Shown piece by piece: positions 7,698 through 17,065 of a stretch of DNA of 52,599 bases. The stretch is taken from the NCBI GenBank assembly GCA_020056965.1, contig JAGVGT010000064.1, forward strand, positions 1-52,599. The letters are read 5' to 3'. The notes below the pieces were generated by a model. The model was given only the letters and a program-made list of their open reading frames with translations. It made no database searches and was not told where the DNA came from. This stretch comes from Deltaproteobacteria bacterium. Lineage in GTDB: Bacteria > Desulfobacterota > Desulfobulbia > Desulfobulbales > JAGXFP01. A program made the translations under genes and the position numbers. Numbering within the stretch: the stretch's first letter is position 1; every line of letters starts with the position of its first letter.

Positions 7698-9178
7698 GGT
7701 TGTTCTCCCCTCTGATGGTCGCGGACCGGCAGGTCGAAGGCCACCATGGTTCCGGCCCCCGGTTCCGATTCTATCCGGAAATGGCCGTCCAGCAAGGTGA
7801 TTCTTTCTTCCATGCCCCAGATGCCCAGCCGCTGGCCTCGGTCGATCTCCGGCTCGAAGCCGACGCCGTCATCCTCCACCACCCCGCGGATGGTGTCGTT
7901 TTTCCACTCCAGGACGATGTTGATCGCCTTGGCCCTGGCGTGGCGGGCCGCATTGGTCAGCGCCTCCTGGACGATCCGGTAGACGCAGGTCTCGATGTAG
8001 GGTGGCGGCCGCTGCTCGTCAAAGCCGACCATGACGCACTGCACGGCCATCCCGTGCAAGGCGGCAAAGTCATCGCTGTAGCGACGGATGGCCGCGACCA
8101 TGCCCAGATCGTCGAGGACGCTGGGCCGCAGGTCCAAGACCAACCGATGGATGGATTCCATCTCGGCGCTGATGCTCTCGCGCAATCGGGCCAGGTTGGT
8201 GTGGATCTCGACCGCGTTCTCGGCCCGTTCCAGGAGCTTGAGCCCCACCATCAGAGAGGCCAGGGCCTGGCCAGTTTGATCGTGCAGTTCCCGGGCAATG
8301 CGCTGGCGTTCGTTTTCCTGGGCATCAATGATCGCCTGCAGAAAGTCCTGGCGCATCCGCTCGCGGGCCTGGCGTTCATTCTCCGCCAGGGCCAATTGGC
8401 GGCTCATGGCGTTAAAACCCTCGATCAGGCGGCCGATTTCGTCGCGGGGCGCCCCTTCAACCACAACACCGTAATCGCCCTGGCTGATGGCCAGGGTGCC
8501 GGCCAGCAGGTTGTTGACCGGCTTGGTGATCAACCAGACCAGGAGGCCGGTGCAGACTATGCCCAGAAAAGCCATTCCCATGGTACTCATCAGGAGCTTT
8601 TCCACCACCGCCAACCGTTGCCGATGCAGCCGCGACTCGGAGATTCCCACCCGGATGCCGCCTTCCCCGTTGGCGAAGGGGTGATAGGCCTCCCAGATTT
8701 TTCCTTCGTTGGTGCTCAGCACCACCGGTTCGGCGCCTTCCCGGCTGGCCGGGCTGGTCAGGAGGTCGGGGGGGAAGCCGTGGCCGAAGGAATGGGCCAG
8801 GACCTGCCCTTTGGCATCCATGGCGACGGCGTAGCGCAGGTCCCGGCGATTATCCACGGTCTGGCGCAGCAGGCGGGCCAGGCCGTAGAGGTCGTTCAAG
8901 AGGAGGTATTCGTTGGCCTGCGAGGCCAGCTCCCGGGAGACCGAGAGGCCTTCCTCCCGGAGCGTAACCTGCATATTTTCCGCCATGACCGAGGCGATCA
9001 GGTAGGTGGCAAACAGTCCCAGCATCAGGGAGCTGGCGATAATCAGCCCCATGATCTTGGTGCGGAGGGAGACGATCAACAGCCAGAACTTCAACCGCCC
9101 GGCCAGGGCGCCAAATCGGGCGAGGAGGGTGGGGGATGGGCTGACGGTTATGGGAGCGGGGGCGGAATTATCGCGCAT
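7694..9178 (-). CDS. NarX/DesK-type sensor histidine kinase
   Basis: This 494-residue membrane kinase has a TM segment at ~41-64, a periplasmic domain of about 130 residues, a second TM at ~199-218 (GMAFLGIVCTGLLVWLI) and a HAMP linker with DEIGRLIEGFNAM. The HisKA_3 helix carries His299 (RQRIARELHDQTGQA). The C-terminal HATPase region has TNAARHA, VEDDGVGFEP and GIWGMEERI. The ATG at 9178 (or the adjacent one at 9181) follows AAGGAG inside the end of the PhnD-like gene. The small periplasmic domain may receive the signal from the PhnD-like lipoprotein encoded just upstream. The assignment as kinase is firm; the ligand is unknown. Confidence 0.9.
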   Translation of the reverse strand: MRDNSAPAPITVSPSPTLLARFGALAGRLKFWLLIVSLRTKIMGLIIASSLMLGLFATYLIASVMAENMQVTLREEGLSVSRELASQANEYLLLNDLYGLARLLRQTVDNRRDLRYAVAMDAKGQVLAHSFGHGFPPDLLTSPASREGAEPVVLSTNEGKIWEAYHPFANGEGGIRVGISESRLHRQRLAVVEKLLMSTMGMAFLGIVCTGLLVWLITKPVNNLLAGTLAISQGDYGVVVEGAPRDEIGRLIEGFNAMSRQLALAENERQARERMRQDFLQAIIDAQENERQRIARELHDQTGQALASLMVGLKLLERAENAVEIHTNLARLRESISAEMESIHRLVLDLRPSVLDDLGMVAAIRRYSDDFAALHGMAVQCVMVGFDEQRPPPYIETCVYRIVQEALTNAARHARAKAINIVLEWKNDTIRGVVEDDGVGFEPEIDRGQRLGIWGMEERITLLDGHFRIESEPGAGTMVAFDLPVRDHQRGEQP

Positions 9179-10067
9179 CATACTCCTTGCCGGGCAGCAC
9201 GAAGCACTCGATATCCAGACCAGCGAGGATTTTTTGCCCCGCCGGCTCCTGGTGGAGCTCCAGTAATACCCGCCGTACCCTGGCGATGAAGGCACCGTCC
9301 TTCTGCTTGGGAGCCACCACCGGCGGCATGGGGAACTCCTCGGAGCGTTGCAGGACCACCAGAGACTCGGCCAGGGTCGGATCCCGCTTCAGGGCATGGC
9401 GGTAGACCAGTTCGTCAACCGAGCCAGCGGCGGCCATGCCCTCGACGATGGCGCTGATGGTGCGGTCGTGGCTGTAGGTAAAGAAGGTGCGGCTGAAGTA
9501 ACTCTCGGCGCTCTCGGACCGGGCCGTCAGCAGCGATTGGGGGTAGGCGAAGCCGGTGTTGGACATGGGATCGGAAAAGGCGAAGGACTTGCCCCGCAGG
9601 TCGGCAAAGGAGTGGAGTCCGGCCTTCCTGGCCGCCAGGATCACCGCTCGGTAGGTGGTGGCGCCGTTGATCTGCGGCACCGCCACCACGGTCATCTCTC
9701 CGGCCCCGGCCCGATAGGCCCCGGTGCAGACAAAGGCCAAGTCGATGGAGCCCCTGGCGATAAGTTCGTTGATCTCCTGGTAGGTGCGGCGCTGGACCAT
9801 CTGGACCTCCACCCCGAGTTTTTCGCCGAGATAATCAAGCAGGTTCTGATAGGAGGCTTCCGTCCCCTGGGGGGAGAGAATCGCCGCCACCGCCACCCGC
9901 AGGGTTTCGGGCCGGCCGGCCTCATAGTCAGGCAAGGGGGCTAGTTTGTCCAGTCGGATAAGTTTGGATGGGGCGGGGTCTTCCTGGCTTCGTCCGCAAC
10001 CGCCAACCAGGCAGCAGAGACAGAGCAGAAAGCAGCGGATTACGAGAACTCGGGCGGAGTTGGGCAT
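9168..10067 (-). CDS. PhnD-like periplasmic substrate-binding lipoprotein (sensor component)
   Basis: This 299-residue protein has a lipoprotein signal ending LVGGC (Cys24). It then shows a PhnD/TctC-like solute-binding fold: LRVAVAAILSPQGT, YQNLLDYLGEKLGV, GSIDLAFVCTGAYR and DLRGKSFAFSDPMSNTGF. No ABC permease or ATPase gene is nearby. Instead it overlaps the kinase gene by 11 nt, so it is probably a ligand-sensing partner rather than a transporter component. Known TtrS kinases carry such a domain fused at their N-terminus, and here it is separate. The start at 10067 has only a weak ribosome binding site. Confidence 0.85.
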   Translation of the reverse strand: MPNSARVLVIRCFLLCLCCLVGGCGRSQEDPAPSKLIRLDKLAPLPDYEAGRPETLRVAVAAILSPQGTEASYQNLLDYLGEKLGVEVQMVQRRTYQEINELIARGSIDLAFVCTGAYRAGAGEMTVVAVPQINGATTYRAVILAARKAGLHSFADLRGKSFAFSDPMSNTGFAYPQSLLTARSESAESYFSRTFFTYSHDRTISAIVEGMAAAGSVDELVYRHALKRDPTLAESLVVLQRSEEFPMPPVVAPKQKDGAFIARVRRVLLELHQEPAGQKILAGLDIECFVLPGKEYDAR

Positions 10068-10109
10068 CGGCCATGAATCTCACGGGTAAAAGAGGAATTA
10101 TGGTCGGTA

Positions 10110-10138
10110 ATGCTAAACTCCATTCGCCCTGGCGTCAA
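10110..10138 (-). promoter_or_regulatory. Promoter of the PhnD-like/kinase/regulator operon
   Basis: TTGACG (5 of 6) at 10133-10138 is followed, after a 17-nt spacer, by TAGCAT (4 of 6) at 10110-10115 on the minus strand. The expected start lies about 35 nt before the PhnD-like gene. This supports constitutive low-level expression of the sensor. Confidence 0.6.
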
Positions 10139-10157
10139 GCAGTTCACCGTTGGCAGA

Positions 10158-11438
10158 TCACCGGTGGTGAGGCGGTCGGGTGGCAAGGAACTCAACCAGG
10201 TGGGTTACCCGGATATCAGTTCCAGTCCCGGCCAGTTCCCGATGCAGCTGGATCAGACAGCCTGAGCAGGAGGTCACCACCAGGTCGGGGGCGAGGGTTA
10301 TAATCTCCTCGGCCAGGGTCGCGCCGATCCGGTGCGAGAGGTCGGGGTGGGCGAGGTTGAAGGTGCCGCCCAGGCCGCAGCAGCGCGGGCCATCGGGCAG
10401 TTCCACCAGCTCCAGGCCGGGGCGGGATTGGAGCAGCTGCCGGGGTGCTTCTTTCATCCCGGGTAGGAAGCGGAGGTGACAGGGGTCGTGATAAAACACC
10501 CGCTGGGTCTTGCCGGTTCCGGGCTGTGGTGTCGGCGCGGCGCTTGCCGGGACAGCGGCCAGAAACGCCGACATTTCCCGCAGCCGGGCGACAAAGGCCA
10601 TGGCCCGGGGCTGGTATTCCGGATCGGCCGCCAGCAGCTTCGGGTAGCTCAGCAGTTGGCTGTAGCAGGAGCCGCAGGGGGTGACGATCGGGCCGTCGCC
10701 GCCGGCAAAGGCATCGAGGTTTTGCCGGGCCAGTCGGCGGGCCGCTTTGGGGTTGCCGGCGCTGAAGGTGGCCAGGCCGCAGCAGGTCTGCTTCTCGGGG
10801 GTGAACGGTGCCGTCTGGTTGCCGGTGGCGAGAAGCGCGTTGGTGGCTTTAGCGATCCCCGGCCGCAGGTGGCGGGCCAGGCAGCCGGAGAAGATGGAGA
10901 TTGTGCCCGGGACCGGGGGCTGGTGGGAATTGGGGGTGGGGGCATGATCCTCTTCTTCGGTGCCGGAGGTTGCCGGGGGTTCCAGTAAGAGGCCCAGTTT
11001 CAGGCGCAGGCCGCTGTCGGCCGGTAATTTGCGGAGCAGCGGCTCGGAGATCTGCAGGCAGCTAGCCAGTCCGGCCAGCAGGGCGGGATGGGCCAGGCAG
11101 CTGGTGGCCAGCAGTTTGACAAAGGCGCCGGAGCCGGTCAACTTGGGAAAGTCGCTCCGGGCCTCCGCCACCAGTCCGGGCAGATCAAGGCCGCGGGGAC
11201 AGGCGTGGCGGCAGGCCCCGCAGAGCAGGCAGCGGGAAAAGATCTCCCGGTAAGCCGGTGAGTGGGGCGAACCGGCCAGCTTGCCGAGCAGGTGCAGCTT
11301 GCCCCGGGCGGTGTCCGATTCCTGACCGCTGACCCGATACACCGGGCAGACGGTGGAGCAGGTCCCGCATTTGGCGCAGTTCGAGGTGTCCATATCATCT
11401 GCGGAGAGGGGGCCGGCATTGAGAGTGGCTTCCGTCAT
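10158..11438 (-). CDS. GlcF/LldE-like Fe-S oxidoreductase with CCG domains
   Basis: This 426-residue soluble protein has two ferredoxin-type [4Fe-4S] sites (Cys21/24/27/31 and Cys70/73/76/80) and two CCG-type domains (TCCGLATFSAGN and RCCGLGGTFNL, with CGSC and CSGC companions). The architecture matches glycolate oxidase subunit GlcF and related HdrD/LldE proteins, which accept electrons from an FAD-linked dehydrogenase. No glcD-like FAD gene is adjacent. An ATG at 11438 and a GTG at 11447 are both possible. Both lie inside a dispersed inverted repeat, so the 5' end of the gene appears to have been taken from the repeat, and no clear ribosome binding site is visible. The electron donor cannot be assigned. 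Confidence 0.85.
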   Translation of the reverse strand: MTEATLNAGPLSADDMDTSNCAKCGTCSTVCPVYRVSGQESDTARGKLHLLGKLAGSPHSPAYREIFSRCLLCGACRHACPRGLDLPGLVAEARSDFPKLTGSGAFVKLLATSCLAHPALLAGLASCLQISEPLLRKLPADSGLRLKLGLLLEPPATSGTEEEDHAPTPNSHQPPVPGTISIFSGCLARHLRPGIAKATNALLATGNQTAPFTPEKQTCCGLATFSAGNPKAARRLARQNLDAFAGGDGPIVTPCGSCYSQLLSYPKLLAADPEYQPRAMAFVARLREMSAFLAAVPASAAPTPQPGTGKTQRVFYHDPCHLRFLPGMKEAPRQLLQSRPGLELVELPDGPRCCGLGGTFNLAHPDLSHRIGATLAEEIITLAPDLVVTSCSGCLIQLHRELAGTGTDIRVTHLVEFLATRPPHHR

Positions 11439-11512
11439 TGCGAGCACGGCGAAGCAATCTTTATCTTAACCGAACAATTATAGATTGCTTCGTCGCTTCG
11501 CTTCTCGCAATG
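11432..11512. repeat. MITE/REP-like palindromic repeat overlapping the start of the GlcF-like gene
   Basis: CGTCATTGCGAGCACGGCG...GCAATCT (11433-11460) is mirrored by AGATTGCTTCG...CTCGCAATG (11482-11512). From memory, this 'attgcgag...gaagcaatct' element is common in many bacterial genomes. The interval between the arms contains TATAAT on the minus strand (11477-11482), and the left arm supplies the start codon of the gene. Confidence 0.8.
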
Positions 11513-11551
11513 GCCTGAATAGGGTTGTTGCAGGTTCATCAACTTAGGTAT

Positions 11552-12647
<1,096 letters not shown>

Positions 12648-12659
12648 AATTTTTCTCCT

Positions 12660-14219
12660 TTAGCAAGGTAAGGGGGATTTGCGAAATTTAAGGGCCAGGC
12701 CCAGCAGGATGGTCAGAAGCAGGCAGACCAGCCCGGCCCAGTGACCGCCACTGGCGGTGAAGAAGGTGTCACTCTGCAGCAGCGGCAGGTTTTGAGAGCT
12801 TGAGTATTGTTCGAACAGCGGCGACAGTTGGAGCATCCGGCCCAGCGGATCGACGAAACCGCTGACCCCGGTATTGGCCGACCGGGCCAGGCTGCGGCGG
12901 TTTTCCACAGCCCGGAACACCGCCATGCCCATGTGCTGCCAGGGGGCGCTGGTCCGGCCGTACCATGCGTCATTGGTAAGGATCACCAGAAGTCCGGCTC
13001 CGGCCGCGGTCTGGCGGCGGGCCAGATCCGGGAAAATGCTTTCGAAACAGATTAATACCCCAAGGCTGCTGTTCTGACAAGGGATTGGTCGCAGGGTCGT
13101 GCCGGGGCTGAAGTCGGCGACGGCCTGGACCAGTGGACCCAGGAAGAAGAGGATTTTTTTCAGGGGTACGTACTCACCGAAGGGCACCAGGTGTTCCTTG
13201 TCATAGCGGCCGGCTACTACGCCCTGGTCGTTGATCAGGAAGGCGCTGTTGTAATATTTAGTCGCGCTGCCTGGCTCCCTTTCGAGGTGCGGAGCACCGG
13301 TGAGGATATTGGTCTTGGCGCGGGCGGTCAGGGTTTCCAGGCCAATCAGTTCCGGGGAGTCGTGCAGGTAAAAAGGCATGGCGGTTTCCGGCCAAACCAG
13401 CAGCTGCGGGGCGTGGGCGGCCAGTTCAAGATTGGTCAGGTCGAGGTATTTCTTCAGGGTGGTTTCCTGGAGGTGGGGCAGCCACTTGTCGCCCTGGTCG
13501 ATGTTGCCTTGCACCACCGCCACCTTCAGGTGTTCGGCCCCGCGCATCTCTTGCTCAACCTGCCGGTAGCGCAGGAGGCTGTAGCCGCCGGCCAGCCCCA
13601 GAAGCAGGAGGGCCGTGAGTACGGCCGCGCCCGGGCGGGAGGGACGGAACAGTTTTTCCGGGTAGTGGCGGAAGGTCAGGAAGAGCAGGCAGTTGGTCAT
13701 GACGATCAGGAAGGTCACGCCATGGTGGCCGAACAGGTCGGCCACCTGGATCAGGAGGGGAAACTGATACTGGCTGTAACCCAGATCCTGCCAGGGGAAG
13801 CCGGTTAAAAACCAACCCCGCAGCCAGTCCAGACCCACCCAGGCTACCGGAGCCAGCCAGACCAGACAGGCCTTGCCATGCAGTTGGCCGGCCAGGACGG
13901 CGAAGGCGGCCAGGTAGAGGCTCATGTAGAGGGCGAGCAGGATCAGTAGCGGTATCGCCGCCCAGAGGGGCAGGTTGCCGTATTTGTCGAGAACAAAGAC
14001 AATCCAGTAGATGAGCAGGGGATAGTAGACCATTCCAGCTGTCAGCCCCAGGCGGGCTGCCTTGCCGTTGGTCATCCCGGAGCCGGCCAGGGTCACTAGT
14101 AGCGGCACCAGGGCCAGCCAGGCCAGGGGGGCGAAACCGGTCAAGCCCGGTGAAGCAAGGAAGAGCAGCAGGCCGGTGGCTCCGGCCCCCGCCCACTGTC
14201 GGCCGGAGAGTTTGCTCAA
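12660..14219 (-). CDS. lnt: Apolipoprotein N-acyltransferase
   Basis: Lnt adds the third acyl chain to lipoproteins at the inner membrane. The N-terminal half has several hydrophobic helices (e.g. GATGLLLFLASPGLTGFAPL). The nitrilase-type C-terminal half shows the Glu-Lys-Cys triad regions WPETAMPF, YDKEHLVPFGEYVP and LICFESIFPDLAR, followed by NDAWYG. The start is uncertain. A TTG at 14219 gives about 519 residues, close to family length; GTG (14276) and TTG (14300) starts would extend it by up to 27 residues, and none has a strong ribosome binding site. It lies downstream of a CorC gene, an association also seen in E. coli (ybeX-lnt). Confidence 0.93.
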   Translation of the reverse strand: MSKLSGRQWAGAGATGLLLFLASPGLTGFAPLAWLALVPLLVTLAGSGMTNGKAARLGLTAGMVYYPLLIYWIVFVLDKYGNLPLWAAIPLLILLALYMSLYLAAFAVLAGQLHGKACLVWLAPVAWVGLDWLRGWFLTGFPWQDLGYSQYQFPLLIQVADLFGHHGVTFLIVMTNCLLFLTFRHYPEKLFRPSRPGAAVLTALLLLGLAGGYSLLRYRQVEQEMRGAEHLKVAVVQGNIDQGDKWLPHLQETTLKKYLDLTNLELAAHAPQLLVWPETAMPFYLHDSPELIGLETLTARAKTNILTGAPHLEREPGSATKYYNSAFLINDQGVVAGRYDKEHLVPFGEYVPLKKILFFLGPLVQAVADFSPGTTLRPIPCQNSSLGVLICFESIFPDLARRQTAAGAGLLVILTNDAWYGRTSAPWQHMGMAVFRAVENRRSLARSANTGVSGFVDPLGRMLQLSPLFEQYSSSQNLPLLQSDTFFTASGGHWAGLVCLLLTILLGLALKFRKSPLPC

Positions 14220-14336
14220 GTTCGGTTCACCGATAAGGCGTTGGGCTGGGATTGGTCGGAATATCCGGAAAGGCACAACATAATCAGAGGGGGCACGCAA
14301 TTCAACCGGAATTTGGCGGGTCAGCGGAGCTTGCGG

Positions 14337-15194
14337 TCAGCTCAGGGGGGTCGAGGAAATTTTGACCTTGATCACTCGCCGCTGGGTGGCGGCCAGAACC
14401 TGGAAGTAGAGACCGCCGATCTTGACCGTTTCCTTGGGCGCCGGCAGGTGGCCAAGCTGGTGGATGATCAGGCCGCCCACCGATTCGTAGGGGCCCTCGG
14501 GCAGGGTGGTCTTGAAAAACTCCTCGACACCTTCCAGGTTGATCTTGGCGTCGGTGACGATGGTCTGCTCGCTCACCACCATCCAGCCGGTCTCGGGCTG
14601 GTCGGATTCATCATTGATCTCCCCGACGATTTCTTCCAGCACATCTTCCAAGGAGGCCAAGCCCCGGACACTGCCGAACTCGTCGGTGATGATGGCCAGA
14701 TGCACCTTCTTGGCCTGAAAGTCGCGGAGCAGGTGAATGATCCGCTGTGTCTCCAGGGCGAAGTAGGCAGGCTTGGCCAGCTCCCTGGCCCGGGGTTTTT
14801 CCTGGGCATTGACGTAGAGCAGCAGGTCCTTGGCATACAGGATGCCGATGATGTTGTCCGGGATGTCATCGTAGATGGGAATCCGCGAAAACCCGTGCTC
14901 ATTGCAGAGGTCGATCAGTTCGTCGTAGGGGGTGTTGGCGGCGACGGTGACCATCTCGGCGCCGGGGGTCATGATCTCCCTGGCGACGGTGCCGCGAAAT
15001 TCCAGGATGGAATGGATCATCCGCCCTTCCTGGTGGGAAATCAGCCCTTGTTCCTCGCCGTCGTCGATCAGCTCCTGGATTTCCTGGTCAAGCTCCTCGG
15101 TGGAGTCGATGCCGCGATCCAGGCCCAGCAGTTCGAGGAAGCGTTTGAATTTAGAGGGTTCGCCGTTGGCGGTAGGGGAAGGGTCGTGGTCCAT
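14337..15194 (-). CDS. corC: CorC/HlyC-family CBS-domain protein
   Basis: This 285-residue cytoplasmic protein has no membrane segment. It carries a pair of CBS domains (around REIMTPGAEMVTV...RIPIYDDIPDNIIGIL and IHLLRDFQAKKVHLAIITDEFG...GLASLEDVLEEIVGEI) and a C-terminal CorC_HlyC domain (WMVVSEQTIVTDAKINLEGV...VGGLIIHQLGHLP). CorC-type proteins are linked to magnesium/cobalt efflux and membrane integrity. It precedes lnt on the same strand, a conserved gene pair. The ATG at 15194 has no convincing ribosome binding site. Confidence 0.9.
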   Translation of the reverse strand: MDHDPSPTANGEPSKFKRFLELLGLDRGIDSTEELDQEIQELIDDGEEQGLISHQEGRMIHSILEFRGTVAREIMTPGAEMVTVAANTPYDELIDLCNEHGFSRIPIYDDIPDNIIGILYAKDLLLYVNAQEKPRARELAKPAYFALETQRIIHLLRDFQAKKVHLAIITDEFGSVRGLASLEDVLEEIVGEINDESDQPETGWMVVSEQTIVTDAKINLEGVEEFFKTTLPEGPYESVGGLIIHQLGHLPAPKETVKIGGLYFQVLAATQRRVIKVKISSTPLS

Positions 15195-15641
15195 GCTGGG
15201 TTGATTCGTAAATTAATACTCGGGGAGATGAGGACTCGGGGGCCTGCGTAGACCCTTGGGCAGGATTGCCGTACTTCAGCCGACCAAAGCGTTCCGGCCG
15301 TTTATACTACTAAACCACGTATAATTACACAGGCGCCGGTCACTGACAACCGGAAAGATGGGTTGGCAGAAAAAAATTGACTGTTTTTCGCAAAATCGTT
15401 ATAAGGGGCGGCTCTTTTTAGTGCAGACTTTCGTGTTCTGAAGGGGCGATTGCCGGGCGGCGCCGGCGCTTCCGCCGCGGGCGGATGAATTTGCTGGTCG
15501 CCGAGGCGCCCTTTCTGGTAGAATCGCCCGGTGCCGGTGACACAATGTGGGGCGTCCTTAAAAATCAGGGCGCGGTCCGGACCGGTAGCATGTGGCCGCC
15601 CGATACATCTGAAGGTCTCGCCGACGGCGTGGGAGAATATC
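15195..15641. other. Divergent intergenic region between corC and the carboxylase operon
   Basis: No convincing gene is seen in these 447 bases. The plus strand has an extended -10 (TGGTAGAAT, 15516-15524) about 120 nt before the biotin carboxylase start, without a good -35. A TATAAT also occurs at 15320-15325 on the plus strand but lacks a -35 partner. Confidence 0.5.
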
Positions 15642-17048
15642 TTGAAAGAAAAAGTTCTGATTGCCAATCGCGGGGAAATCGCCCTGCGGATCATGGAAGC
15701 CTGCAAGGACCTGGGGCTGGATTACGTCGTGGTCTATACCCCGGCCGATGAAGATTCCAAGCACGTCCGGCTGAATATCGACAGCAAGAGCAACCGCAAC
15801 AACGCCTGGCGGATCTCCAGCTATACCGACCCCAACGATATCCTCTCGGTGGCCGACCACACCAACTGTACGGCCATCCACCCGGGCTACGGCTTCTTCT
15901 CCGAGGATTTTCGGTTCGCCCGGCGGGTTACGGTCCGTGACCGCCCGCTGACCTTCATTGGTCCCAACTGGGAGGTGATCCGCGACCTGGGCGACAAGAT
16001 CAACACCAAGCGGGTCGCCAAAAAGCTGGGGATTCCCATCATTCCCGGCACCGACGCGCCCATTTATAATGAGATGGACGCCGAGGACATCGCCCGTGAG
16101 CTGATGGCTGATCAGCTGGCTCAAGATATCCGTAACCCCTCGATCCTGGTCAAGGCGGCGGCCGGCGGCGGCGGGATGGGCATCGAGGAGGTCTATCAGG
16201 TCGAACATTTTCGCCGGGTCTATCGCCAGGTTCAGAATTACGCCAAGCGCCAGTTCGGCGACGGCGGGGTGCTGATCGAGCAGTGTCTGCGCGATTACAA
16301 CCATCTGGAGGTCCAGATCCTCTGCAGCCGGCATGATGAGCGGGTCCATTTCGGCACCCGGAATTGCACCATCCAGTCCACCGGCCGCCAAAAGCGATTG
16401 GAGGCCGCCCCTGGCTTTGACGACAGCTGTTTCCCGTACGAGTTTGGCGGCCAGGAGGTCCAGGCCCAGATCGTCGATTATTCCCTGAAGCTTGCCAACC
16501 ATGTGCGTTACGACAATGTCGGTACCTGGGAGTGGATCGTGGCCAGAAACGGCCGCCCCTATCTCCTGGAGGTCAACACCCGCATCCAGGTGGAAAACGA
16601 TGTCTCGGCCCGGATCAGCTACCTGAACGGCAAGCACCCCAATCTGATCCGCGAGCAGATCCGCCTGGGGCTGGGCGACAAGCTGGGCTATGATCAGCAG
16701 TCCATCGAGTTCAAGGGCGCCAGCATCGAGATGCGCATCGTCGCCGAGGATCCCCGGCGCGGCTTTGCTCCGTGGATCGGCACCATTACCAGGTTTGATT
16801 ACCCGCAGCATGAGTGGTCGGCGGTTTACACCCACGTGCCCTCCGACCGCCCTTATGTGATCCCCAGCGACTATGACCCCAATTTGGCCCTGGCCCTGGT
16901 TTGGGGCGACACCATGGCCGAGGCCAAGGAGCGGGGGCGGCGGTTTTTGCAGGACGTGGCCATTGAAGGCACCAACGCGGCCGGTGAGCCGATCAACACC
17001 AACCTTGCCTACCTGAACGAAAATTTTGACCGTCTCCTGACCTTTTAG
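15642..17048 (+). CDS. accC: Biotin carboxylase subunit of an acyl-CoA carboxylase
   Basis: The 468-residue protein carboxylates biotin using ATP and bicarbonate. It starts KEKVLIANRGEIALRIM (biotin carboxylase N-terminal domain). It carries the ATP-grasp glycine loop KAAAGGGGMGIEEV and the metal-binding stretch EVNTRIQVENDVSAR, where most homologues have EMNTRxQVEH. The TTG start at 15642 is chosen because GGGAGA lies 5 nt upstream and homology begins there; the frame is open further 5' but reads as non-homologous sequence. It is the first gene of a four-gene operon with the carboxyltransferase, carrier and biotin ligase genes. Confidence 0.92.
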   Translation: MKEKVLIANRGEIALRIMEACKDLGLDYVVVYTPADEDSKHVRLNIDSKSNRNNAWRISSYTDPNDILSVADHTNCTAIHPGYGFFSEDFRFARRVTVRDRPLTFIGPNWEVIRDLGDKINTKRVAKKLGIPIIPGTDAPIYNEMDAEDIARELMADQLAQDIRNPSILVKAAAGGGGMGIEEVYQVEHFRRVYRQVQNYAKRQFGDGGVLIEQCLRDYNHLEVQILCSRHDERVHFGTRNCTIQSTGRQKRLEAAPGFDDSCFPYEFGGQEVQAQIVDYSLKLANHVRYDNVGTWEWIVARNGRPYLLEVNTRIQVENDVSARISYLNGKHPNLIREQIRLGLGDKLGYDQQSIEFKGASIEMRIVAEDPRRGFAPWIGTITRFDYPQHEWSAVYTHVPSDRPYVIPSDYDPNLALALVWGDTMAEAKERGRRFLQDVAIEGTNAAGEPINTNLAYLNENFDRLLTF

Positions 17049-17065
17049 GGAGCATGCGGGAATAA

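Noticed and set aside
7700-9289. Long plus-strand reading frame antisense to the kinase gene
   Set aside because: Its translation is Gly/His/Asp/Val-rich without domain motifs, typical of the antisense of GC-rich genes. The minus-strand kinase has clear catalytic motifs.
9168-10067. PhnD-like protein as a phosphonate transporter component
   Set aside because: No permease or ATPase genes are adjacent. It overlaps a kinase gene, so a sensing role fits better.
15558-16835. 425-codon minus-strand frame across the biotin carboxylase gene
   Set aside because: Antisense shadow of a strongly conserved enzyme.
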